Shown: one piece after another, positions 1-7,018 of the stretch | How positions within the stretch are numbered: position 1 is the stretch's first letter | Layout of the letters: each line of letters opens with the position of its first letter | Source of the DNA: Citroniella saccharovorans | GTDB taxonomy: Bacteria > Bacillota > Clostridia > Tissierellales > Peptoniphilaceae | Length of the DNA stretch: 64,000 bases | Assembly (NCBI RefSeq): GCF_035481615.1 | Contig: NZ_JAYKOT010000003.1 | Coordinates: 1,302,001-1,366,000, forward strand | Reading direction: 5' to 3' | Notes under the pieces: generated by a model | Told to the model about the DNA's origin: nothing | What the model saw: only the letters and a program-made list of their open reading frames with translations | The model's database searches: none | Made by a program: the position numbers and the translations under genes

Positions 1-17
1 AAAAACCTAAATCTTAC

Positions 18-419
18 CTATTTTAAATCTATAGAGTCTACCTTATAGTCCTTTGTAAAAAGGAAAAGATAATCTATAATTCCCTCACTATAAAGAGCAG
101 TTATCTTTACTTTGCCCATATCTTTTTCCTCGAAGTCTACAAAACCTTCCACTTCTACAGGACCATACTCTACGAATTCTCCCGCTTCATTACTAAGGTT
201 AACAGCTTTATTTAAATCTTCATCTGTTACTACCTCATTGAAAAGTTCACTACCACTTTCTTTTATTTTATCTAAATCACCATCATCTATATAAGTAATT
301 ATTTTTTTACCTTCCTCTAATAATTTATCCTTGTCAAACTCACTGCTAAGAGGTTTTGGATCTTTTTTGCAGCCAGTCACAAGAATAAGTAAGGCAAATA
401 TAAATATTAATTTTTTCAT
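18..419 (-). CDS. Small lipoprotein, DUF3887-like
   Basis: The product is 133 residues. It opens with a basic start and hydrophobic stretch (KKLIFIFALLILVTGC), and the Cys at about residue 17 is a lipobox, so it should be a membrane-anchored extracytoplasmic lipoprotein. The rest is acidic and soluble. The pattern of an N-terminal helix followed by strands ending in a hydrophobic YLFLFTKDYKVDSIDL strand resembles DUF3887-type domains, but I assign this only tentatively. It starts 4 nt after the cutC stop and has only a weak ribosome binding site, so translation is probably coupled to cutC. Function is unknown. Confidence 0.6.
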   Translation of the reverse strand: MKKLIFIFALLILVTGCKKDPKPLSSEFDKDKLLEEGKKIITYIDDGDLDKIKESGSELFNEVVTDEDLNKAVNLSNEAGEFVEYGPVEVEGFVDFEEKDMGKVKITALYSEGIIDYLFLFTKDYKVDSIDLK

Positions 420-422
420 TTT

Positions 423-1151
423 TTAACACCAATAAACCTTTCTAGTTTCTTTTTCGTCTAACTCATATATCATGTCCTTATTTTCAAGATAAGAAAAATC
501 TACATTTACAAAATTTGACTTTTCAAATCTTTCTTTTTTCAAAGAAGCATGAAACTCACTAATCCCAGTTTTCTCACTTATGATCATTATATTTTTATCG
601 CTGATTCCAGACGCTGCAACGACCCCAATATTTTTATTTATTTTATCTCTAATATATTTTAAATTTTCTAAGGAGTCAGTGGCATTTTCCTTAAAGCCAG
701 AAGTAAGTATCCTATCAAATTTAAAAGAATTTACCTTTTCTATAGATTCGCTTAAATAGATAGTGTTGTCAAATGCTCTTGAGAGTACAGCTTTCTTACC
801 TAAATTGTGGCAAAGGTCAATTAATTCTTTGTTTTTATCTGAAAGTGAAAGATTCTCATCTAATATACCAAATACAAAGGCTTCTACATTAAGCTTCCCA
901 ATTTCTAAAATATCTCTTTTCATCTCCTCTATCTCAAGCTCAGAATAAATAAAGCCTCCTGCTCTTGGTCTAATCATTATAGCAATTGGAATATTACTTA
1001 AGTCTAAAGCCTTTCTTATCTTTCCAATTGATGGGGTTAGTCCGCCTAAATATAGGGCAGAGTTAAGCTCTATTCTTTGAATATTTGACTTAGGAAGTTT
1101 TAGAATATCATAAATGTTTTCAATTAAAATTTCTCTAATCATTATCATCAC
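423..1151 (-). CDS. cutC: CutC family protein
   Basis: This is a 242-residue TIM-barrel protein of the CutC family (PF03932), historically called copper homeostasis protein; the biochemical role is not settled. Visible family features are RIELNSALYLGGLTPS near residue 27, MIRPRAGGFIYS near residue 60, RAFDN near 125, ILTSGFKENA near 148 and GVVAASGIS near 175, ending with the FHAS motif near 201. Three ATG codons (1151, 1148, 1142) cluster at the start; I cannot choose firmly among them. The start overlaps the end of the upstream CPBP protease gene, so the two are co-transcribed. Confidence 0.85.
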   Translation of the reverse strand: MMIMIREILIENIYDILKLPKSNIQRIELNSALYLGGLTPSIGKIRKALDLSNIPIAIMIRPRAGGFIYSELEIEEMKRDILEIGKLNVEAFVFGILDENLSLSDKNKELIDLCHNLGKKAVLSRAFDNTIYLSESIEKVNSFKFDRILTSGFKENATDSLENLKYIRDKINKNIGVVAASGISDKNIMIISEKTGISEFHASLKKERFEKSNFVNVDFSYLENKDMIYELDEKETRKVYWC

Positions 1152-1947
1152 TTGGTCCTTTTAAGTATTTTATTAGATAATAAGCAGAATAAATATATAA
1201 AATAAGAGCAAATGGCAAAAATATCTTAGCCTGGTCTTGAAAATTAGACATCATAAAACTAATTAGATTATTTAATAGATGAATAAATATTACTTTTTCA
1301 ATTGATTGAGACTTTTTATAAATTAGCGAAAGGAAAAGTCCAGCTAAAAAAGCATAAGCTGCCTGGATTAGATTAAAATGAAGAATTGCAAAAATTAAAG
1401 CACTAATTATATGGGAAGCTACTACCCCAAAGTTTACTTCAAGTTCTCTAAATAATATTGCTCTAAGTGCAAGTTCTTCCATAAGAGGAGCAGCTACAAC
1501 AATACTTAAAAAGCCTAGTAATTGAAAGTTATAAAATGATTCAAAACTATTATTTAGCGAATTTATAGAATCTATGAAAACTGGAAACAAGCTTAGTATT
1601 AAAGTTAAAAATGTGCTAAAGCCTAAAATTCCAATTGATAATAGTAAAATATTTGAAAATTCTCCATTTCTAGTTTTTCTATCATAAATATAATCTTCTT
1701 TATATTTTTCATAAAATTTATTTTTTCTAAAATAAATGAATAAAGCAATAATAATAAGTCTAAGAATTTGGACTATAAAAGTTAAAGTAGGAGAATTATT
1801 TTTAACAAACTCCTCCCATAATATCCCTTGATTAGAATATTTAAAATAGATCGAAACAGCAGATACAGCTGCCATCTCTGATAAGAAAAATAAAATAATA
1901 AATATAATAATTACTTTAAGTCCATTAAAAAAATTTTTAACTGTCAT
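1135..1947 (-). CDS. CPBP family intramembrane metalloprotease
   Basis: This is a multi-pass membrane protein of the CPBP/Abi family (PF02517), relatives of Rce1-type prenyl endopeptidases. The hallmark motif EELALR appears after the fourth membrane segment, followed by a histidine in AILHFNL and by HLLNNL near the C-terminus, the expected metal/catalytic residues. The open frame reaches back to 1995, but I place the start at 1947 (MTVKNFF...) because GGAGG lies 7 nt before it; that gives 270 residues. Family members act in bacteriocin immunity or membrane protein processing. No bacteriocin gene is adjacent, so the substrate is unknown. Confidence 0.85.
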   Translation of the reverse strand: MTVKNFFNGLKVIIIFIILFFLSEMAAVSAVSIYFKYSNQGILWEEFVKNNSPTLTFIVQILRLIIIALFIYFRKNKFYEKYKEDYIYDRKTRNGEFSNILLLSIGILGFSTFLTLILSLFPVFIDSINSLNNSFESFYNFQLLGFLSIVVAAPLMEELALRAILFRELEVNFGVVASHIISALIFAILHFNLIQAAYAFLAGLFLSLIYKKSQSIEKVIFIHLLNNLISFMMSNFQDQAKIFLPFALILYIYSAYYLIKYLKGPSDDND

Positions 1948-2149
1948 TTTAAATCCTCCAAATTTTATCATAAGTAAAAAACTTATAAAAGTCAATACAG
2001 CTATTCCTTTAAGTAAATCAATGAATTTATAGTCACATATTAATCTTATAACAAAACTAAAGTTAACTTAAAGCTTTAAATATATTAAGTTTTAATCTTA
2101 AATTATTTTAATTTTTTTAAAGTAAAATTATTATTTTTATTAATTAATA

Positions 2150-2182
2150 CTAAAAAAATCGACCTCCAATGCTTTGGAGGTC
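2150..2182 (-). terminator. Rho-independent terminator of the hsp20 gene
   Basis: An 8-9 bp perfect stem (GACCTCCA / TGGAGGTC) with a short loop is followed on the minus strand by a run of seven T. It lies about 20 nt beyond the hsp20 stop codon. Confidence 0.9.
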
Positions 2183-2200
2183 AATTAAAAATTTATTTTT

Positions 2201-2632
2201 TTAGTCTATTTTAATTTCCTTTTTACTAATAACTTCAGGCTTTTTAGGAATATCTATTTCTAGAACTCCCTTGTCAAGCTTAGCCTTTATATTTTCATCG
2301 TCAATATCCTTAAAGTACATAGTTCTTGACATCTTTGAAAATCTTCTTTCCCTGTGTATAAAATTCTTATTTTCTTCACTATTCTCTTCTTTTTTCTCTA
2401 AACTTAAAGTTAATTTCCCTTCATCTAAAGAAATATTAATCTCATCTTTTTCATATCCAGGAACCTCTGCGGAAACTATAAAAGAATTATCTTTTTCTTC
2501 AATATCAACTTTAAATGATGAGCTTTTTAAAAAATCTACATCCCTAGCTGAATTGTTAAAGAATCCGTCTATCATATCATAGAAATCTAAAGGTCCATTA
2601 TCTCTAAATTTATAAGGTTTTAAATTATTCAT
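2201..2632 (-). CDS. Hsp20/alpha-crystallin family small heat shock protein
   Basis: The product is 143 residues, the usual length for a bacterial small heat shock protein. The alpha-crystallin domain spans about residues 40-135 (VDIEEKDNSFIVSAEVPGY, then LEIDIPKK). It is an ATP-independent holdase that binds unfolding proteins. The start is supported by GGAGG six bases upstream. It is followed by its own terminator and preceded by AT-rich DNA, so it appears monocistronic. I see no clear CIRCE or CtsR operator. Confidence 0.93.
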   Translation of the reverse strand: MNNLKPYKFRDNGPLDFYDMIDGFFNNSARDVDFLKSSSFKVDIEEKDNSFIVSAEVPGYEKDEINISLDEGKLTLSLEKKEENSEENKNFIHRERRFSKMSRTMYFKDIDDENIKAKLDKGVLEIDIPKKPEVISKKEIKID

Positions 2633-3091
2633 ACATAGCCTCCTAATAAAATATTTGATAGATATTTTCTATCTAAATAAATAATAACACAAAGGTAAAA
2701 GAAAGTCAAGGGCAAACTATACTTTTTATAATTTTATTTATTGCTTCTAGCTTATTCTTAAAGAAATACTCGGATATTTTTAAGAAGCAATATTTTTTAC
2801 TATATTTTCTAACTAGCAAATATTTTAAATATATTAAAAATCTATCCTATTTATTTTCAAATATAAGATTTTATCTATATTTATCTATGCAAAATAATTT
2901 ATATATTCCTAAATGCAGAAAATATTAATCTTTATTTTTGTGCAAATATGTAGTTGTTTTTTATTGTAAAATTTATATAAAAATATCACTATGTTTTTAA
3001 AATACAAATTTCAATAAATATATTTTTGATAAATTATCTATAATAGCTTCTTTTTTTAGCTATATATTTATGTAATATTTAGACTTTTCTA
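2633..3091. other. AT-rich intergenic stretch
   Basis: About 460 bases with very high A+T and no convincing reading frame, RNA gene or repeat. It separates the Hsp20 gene and its upstream promoter region from the terminator of the micro-peptide array. Confidence 0.5.
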
Positions 3092-3094
3092 GAC

Positions 3095-3125
3095 AAAATA
3101 AAAGCCGCCTTCTTTAACTGGCGGC
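3095..3125 (-). terminator. Terminator of the micro-peptide operon
   Basis: A 6-bp GC stem (GCCGCC / GGCGGC) with a 10-nt loop is followed on the minus strand by TTTTATTTT. It closes the transcription unit of the four micro-ORFs. It is the only strong GC hairpin between 2.7 and 4.9 kb. Confidence 0.85.
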
Positions 3126-3191
3126 AGCATTTAAAATTTGTATTATTCGTTTTTTTTATCCTAAGCTAGTACTTCTTAGAATAAATATTTT

Positions 3192-3266
3192 GCTTAATAT
3201 GTTCAATTAAGCACGAAGCTCACTAGGTATTGGATTACTTTATACCTATTTAGTAATATATTACTA
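3192..3266. repeat. Cluster of three short inverted repeats after the micro-ORF array
   Basis: Three dyads lie between the last micro-ORF and the terminator. The first is GCTTAAT/ATTAAGC at 3192-3212. The second is TAGGTAT/ATACCTA at 3224-3248. The third is a perfect 16-base palindrome, TAGTAATATATTACTA, at 3251-3266 that overlaps the stop codon of the last micro-ORF. They could form a structured 3' untranslated RNA. No function can be assigned. Confidence 0.5.
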
Positions 3267-3347
3267 GTCCCAAAGTGAAGCTTCGGATCTATCTTCATCA
3301 AAGACATCTATAACACTCACTGATATTAATCTTGGATCTACAGGCAT
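3264..3347 (-). CDS. Micro-ORF 4 of tandem peptide family (27 aa)
   Basis: This 27-codon frame begins MPVDPRLISVSVI and continues with a distinct acidic tail, DVFDEDRSEASLWD. A strong Shine-Dalgarno (GGAGGTGA) lies five bases before the ATG. It is the last and longest copy and the most divergent, with V3 and P5 in place of T3 and K5, and it alone contains Trp. The N-terminal 13 residues match the other three copies; the tail does not. I know of no family assignment. Its shared head, own ribosome binding site and position in one transcription unit argue for translation. Confidence 0.7.
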   Translation of the reverse strand: MPVDPRLISVSVIDVFDEDRSEASLWD

Positions 3348-3388
3348 TATCTCACCTCCATAAAAATTTACCAAATTAAAAATTCTGC

Positions 3389-3463
3389 CTAATAATCGTA
3401 CTCTTCGTCTTTATAATCTAAATCTACTATTGAAATTTGAATAAGTCTTTTGTCTGTTGGCAT
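3389..3463 (-). CDS. Micro-ORF 3 of tandem peptide family (24 aa)
   Basis: This 24-codon frame begins MPTDKRLIQISIV and ends in an acidic, tyrosine-rich tail, DLDYKDEEYDY. CAGGAGG lies about 7 nt before the ATG. The head is the same as in the neighbouring copies apart from conservative swaps (E to Q, V to I). There is no signal peptide, Cys or membrane segment. It is probably an expressed small peptide of unknown role. A ribosomal-peptide precursor or signalling peptide is possible, but no modifying enzyme is adjacent. Confidence 0.72.
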   Translation of the reverse strand: MPTDKRLIQISIVDLDYKDEEYDY

Positions 3464-3547
3464 TTTATACCTCCTGTATAAATATTACTTATTGTTAAAT
3501 CTAGTAAAGCCTACTTAACTTAATTTCTTTACACTTCTTCTTTTAAA

Positions 3548-3601
3548 TTAATTATCAAATCTAATAACTGATACTTCAATTAATCTTTTATCTGTTGGCA
3601 T
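3548..3601 (-). CDS. Micro-ORF 2 of tandem peptide family (17 aa)
   Basis: This 17-codon frame reads MPTDKRLIEVSVIRFDN. A Shine-Dalgarno (AAAGGAG) lies about 7 nt upstream. It differs from micro-ORF 1 at eight nucleotides. Seven of those are synonymous and one is a conservative K/R change, so the peptide sequence itself seems to be under selection. Confidence 0.75.
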   Translation of the reverse strand: MPTDKRLIEVSVIRFDN

Positions 3602-3651
3602 ATTTTAACTCCTTTCTTTGAATAATTTTTATACTAATTTCTTTTCTACTA

Positions 3652-3705
3652 TTAGTTGTCAAATTTAATTACTGAAACTTCTATTAATCTTTTGTCAGTT
3701 GGCAT
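3652..3705 (-). CDS. Micro-ORF 1 of tandem peptide family (17 aa)
   Basis: This 17-codon frame reads MPTDKRLIEVSVIKFDN. AAGGAGG lies 8 nt before the ATG. It is the first coding unit behind a consensus promoter at 3769-3797. The peptide is short, amphipathic-looking and free of Cys. I do not recognise it. Confidence 0.75.
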   Translation of the reverse strand: MPTDKRLIEVSVIKFDN

Positions 3706-3741
3706 ATTTTCTACCTCCTTCTTTTAGAATTGTTATAACTT

Positions 3742-3761
3742 GTTAGTGTTTTTTAACTAAC
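3742..3761 (-). promoter_or_regulatory. Small hairpin in the leader of the micro-peptide operon
   Basis: A 6-bp inverted repeat (GTTAGT / ACTAAC, 8-nt spacer) lies in the predicted 5' leader, between the promoter and the first ribosome binding site. It could be an operator or an RNA hairpin; the sequence alone cannot decide. Confidence 0.35.
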
Positions 3762-3768
3762 CTCATAT

Positions 3769-3797
3769 ATATTACAACTTGAAAATTACTTTGTCAA
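3769..3797 (-). promoter_or_regulatory. Sigma-A promoter of the micro-peptide operon
   Basis: Read on the minus strand, a perfect -35 TTGACA is followed by exactly 17 bases and then -10 TAATAT. It is one of the best promoters in the window and points directly at the four micro-ORFs. Confidence 0.85.
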
Positions 3798-4124
3798 TAG
3801 TTTTTTAAAATATTTTTATTATCTTTTTTTAATTAGCATTTATTGAACTTTCTGGAAAAAAGTTGCTTTTAAATAAATTATTTTATATGATTTTAATTAA
3901 TTTTGTTATTTATTTCTCCCAATATTTTTTATATCAGTTTTATAATCATTTTCTTACATTTCCTCCAGCATTATATTTATACCCACGATTATTCTTTCTA
4001 AACATTTTATTTTAACTTTTTTATTCTTTTTTTAATTTTAGTATTGTTTACCAATTTTTTATTAAAATATTAATTATATATTTAATGGGTATAAATATAT
4101 GTATAAAATGAAAGAGAGGTTTAT
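3798..4124. other. AT-rich divergent intergenic region
   Basis: About 330 bases of very AT-rich DNA separate the micro-peptide promoter (minus strand) from the nitroreductase gene (plus strand). A TATAAA-type -10 element appears near 4090-4107 ahead of the nitroreductase. No coding frame is supported. Confidence 0.4.
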
Positions 4125-4875
4125 ATGAAAAATTTATTTGAAACTATGAATGACCATATTTCTATTAGGTCCTATAAAGATAAAGAAATTGATAAAGAAA
4201 ATATTGACAATATCCTAGACTACTTAATGAAATCTCCAACTTCAATAGGCATGCAAATGGCATCTTTAATTAAGGTAGAGGATCCTAATATTAAGGAAAA
4301 AAATCTCTAAGGTTTGCAATCAGGACTATATAGCTACTATTCCAGGACTAATTGTCTTTGTTGTAGACCTATATAGAAATACTAAGATTAAAGAAGAAAT
4401 TGAAAGTAAAAAGATCGAAAAAGTTACAATGGATAAATTTTACCAAGCTTTCACTGATGGAGTTATTATGGCTACAAATTTCTCTAACCTACTTGAAGCA
4501 GAAGGTTATGGAACTGTATTTTTAGGATCTATTTTAAATAATAGTCAAAAAATCATTGAATTATTAAATCTTCCTAAATTTACCTTTCCTATTGTAGCAA
4601 TTGGTTATGGTTATTCTGATGGAAGCGAAACAAAGAAAAAGCCTAAAATGGATAAAGATTTAAGAGTGTTTACTGACTCTTATAAAATTCTACCTTCTTA
4701 TTTGGAAGCTTTTAAAGAATATGACGAGATTTTTTATAAGTATTATGAGGAAAATAATAGAGATTATTTAGAAACTTTTACTAATAAAGCTGCTAAATCA
4801 ATTGATATGGGCCTTATTGAAAGAGATGAGATGCTTAAAGTTATTAGGAGTCAAGGATTTGATTTAAAAGTTTAG
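4125..4875 (+). CDS. NfsA/FRP-like nitroreductase, frameshifted as sequenced
   Basis: This is a flavin-dependent nitroreductase family protein. Frame 1 covers HISIRSYKDKEID and the SPTSIGMQ FMN-contact region, then hits a stop at 4310. The second frame resumes at once and carries TIPGLIVFVVDLYR, the NLLEAEGYGTVFLGSI region and the PIVAIGYGYSD region typical of the family. Deleting one A from the seven-A run at 4297-4303 joins them into one 249-residue protein, a normal length. An alternative start for the second half would lack the FMN-binding head. The gene is either broken or mis-sequenced. GAGAGG lies before the first ATG. Confidence 0.75.
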
Positions 4876-4945
4876 TAAATTTTATCTACTTAATAAAATT
4901 TTTATAGATATTAAAAACTTTCAGTTATAAATTATATAAATAGAT

Positions 4946-4979
4946 AAAAGACGAGGATAAAAGTTCCTCGTCTTTTTTG
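4946..4979 (+). terminator. Terminator after the nitroreductase gene
   Basis: A 10-bp perfect stem (AAGACGAGGA / TCCTCGTCTT) with a 7-nt loop is followed by a T run on the plus strand. It ends the nitroreductase transcript about 70 nt past its stop codon. Confidence 0.9.
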
Positions 4980-5055
4980 ATAAAACGTATTTATAGTAAA
5001 AGCAAAAGTATATAATAATAAGCTAAGCTTACATAGTTTTTCTTTAAAAAGCTTT

Positions 5056-5883
5056 TTATCTATTAAGAACTAATTTTATTGGCGTATGATCTTGCCTTGA
5101 ACCTGAATCAATCATACTAGACTCAAGTAATCTATCATCTAATCTACTACTTGTAATAAAATAATCTATTCTCCAGCCTGAATTATTTATTTTACTTGTC
5201 TTAACCCTTTGTGCCCACCAAGTATAAGCCCCTTCAATATTGCCATTTAATTTTCTAAAAGTATCTGTAAAGCCAGATTTTAAAATTTCTGAAAAGCCAA
5301 ATCTTTCTTCATCTGTAAATCCAGCTGAAAATCTATTATTAGCTGGATGTTTTAGGTCTATTTCTTTATGAGCTACATTAAAATCCCCAAAAGCTATAAC
5401 TGGTTTTTCTTTATCTAAACTAGTTAAATAATTTTTATATGCTTCGTCCCAAATTTGTCTTTCTCTCAATCTTGAAAGTCCATCACCAGCATTTGGTGTA
5501 TAAACCTGAGTAATAAAGATATCATCAAACTCTAATGTTAAAATTCTTCCCTCAAAATCCATTGTAGATGGAGCTCCAATTTTAGGTGATGAAATTATTG
5601 GATCAAGTTCTTTTTTATAAAGAAACATTGTTCCAGCATATCCTTTTCTAGCAGGCTCACAAGATGAATTGAAGCAAAATTTATAGTTTGGAAATTCTCT
5701 ATTTAAAATTTCTAAATGTTTTTTACTTGGACCTGAATGTGCTAATTTAGTTTCTTGAAGTCCAATTATATCTGCATCCTCTATTTTTATTTTTTCTAGA
5801 ACTTCTCTAGACATCTTCGCCCTATTTGAGTCACTGGTAAGGGCAGCATTTAAAGAGTCAATATTCCAAGAAATAATCTTCAT
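5056..5883 (-). CDS. exoA: Exodeoxyribonuclease III / AP endonuclease
   Basis: The product is 275 residues, the standard length for ExoIII-family AP endonucleases, which cut the backbone 5' to abasic sites in base excision repair. Visible catalytic elements are WNID (Asn7), LQETK (metal-binding Glu44), the YTPNAG loop, GDFNVAH (Asp and Asn of the active site) and the C-terminal DHTPI, in which Asp-His activates water. It lies 13 nt downstream of the broken RACo-like gene and may be co-transcribed with it. Confidence 0.95.
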   Translation of the reverse strand: MKIISWNIDSLNAALTSDSNRAKMSREVLEKIKIEDADIIGLQETKLAHSGPSKKHLEILNREFPNYKFCFNSSCEPARKGYAGTMFLYKKELDPIISSPKIGAPSTMDFEGRILTLEFDDIFITQVYTPNAGDGLSRLRERQIWDEAYKNYLTSLDKEKPVIAFGDFNVAHKEIDLKHPANNRFSAGFTDEERFGFSEILKSGFTDTFRKLNGNIEGAYTWWAQRVKTSKINNSGWRIDYFITSSRLDDRLLESSMIDSGSRQDHTPIKLVLNR

Positions 5884-5896
5884 TAAATCATCCTTT

Positions 5897-6962
5897 CTAT
5901 TTATTATATTTTTCTATAAAATTATTTATTAAATCCTTTTCTTCCCTTTTTGTATCAATCATAAGATATTCCAAGCCATTTGAATTTAAATTTGAAAAAT
6001 TCTCTCTTGAGGAAAGATGTTTAACAATTCCATCTAATATTTTTTCATTAATGTAAACAATTTTCTCCTTTAGGTCCATATTCATCTTTTCATTTATATA
6101 GTCTATAAATATCTTAGGTAATTTGTCCTCAATTACATAAATTTTACTTATTTCACTTTCACTAGAAGCTTTTTCTATCAAAAGTTTAATATAACCTTCA
6201 AGTAAGTCTGAAATTCCCATTAGTGCATTTTCTTTATCCAAAAAATTTATTTTTTCCATTATATCAACAATCGAAAACTCAGAAGAATAGATGGATCCTT
6301 CATAAGAGAAAGCAATCTCCCCTCTTTCTCCGGCATTTAATAGTAAAGCTTTGTTTTTTTCTTTTAGATTTAGCTCAAAGGCTTCCATAACAAATTTAGA
6401 ACCGATTAATCTAGAGATTTGTGGATTTATTAAGAAAAGTCCCTCTCCAAAATCTTTGAATGATTTAGAAAAATCCTCCTTATATACTCCTTTTAAACTT
6501 CTTTCATATGGAAAGGAAATAAGATTTTCTGGTGAATAGCCAGATAATATATGAGCAAAAATTGAATTTGTATAGAGAGAAATTAGTAGTAAGTCTTTTT
6601 TTTTCTCTATTTAAATTAACCAAATCTTTTAAAAGATACTCTTTTAATTTACAGCAAAATTCATTTTTTATATTCGCTAGTACTTTCTTATTTTTACAAG
6701 CGAAGGAAGCAATATGAGAGATAGATTTTCCAAATTTTAGCATTGGATTAGCAAGCTTATTTCTTAAAAGTATTCTATCTTTTTCCATAATTACATAGGA
6801 AATATTTTTTTCATCTAAAAATATTCCAGCTTTTAGTGGATTTTTGCTAAAATTTTTACCTATTCTATAATAGTCCAAGAATACTCCATTTTCATTAATT
6901 TGAAAGATATCTTCATAGGTGTTTTCTTTAAAAAATTTATTTAGACTTTCCTTTTCTTCCAT
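5897..6962 (-). CDS. Possible RACo-like ASKHA-fold protein (DUF4445-like), frameshifted
   Basis: Two frames join into one 354-residue protein if one base is removed from the nine-T run at 6596-6604. The join is smooth: the first frame turns into low-quality sequence after the run and the second continues in good codon use. NPMLKFGKSISHIASF recalls the NPQxxxGxDVISRI motif of corrinoid-activating RACo/DUF4445 proteins. LLLNAGERGEIAFS, after a region reading LFLINPQISRLIGS, recalls their phosphate-binding LxDIGTNGE segment. Key Asp and Thr residues look replaced, and there is no N-terminal ferredoxin domain. The assignment is tentative; it may be a degenerate or repurposed paralog. Confidence 0.4.
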
Positions 6963-7018
6963 CCTTCTCTCCCAAGTACTACCTAACTAATTATATCATA
7001 TAAAAATATACATTTATT

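Noticed and set aside
3264..3705. The regularly repeated GTTGGCAT-type segment as a CRISPR or simple repeat array
   Set aside because: The repeats are coding starts with Shine-Dalgarno sequences, differ mostly at third codon positions and have unequal spacing (42-84 nt), unlike CRISPR repeats.
4429..4875. A separate short nitroreductase gene starting at an internal ATG
   Set aside because: The upstream reading frame continues the same family domain without stop and there is no ribosome binding site at 4429; one extra A explains the split.
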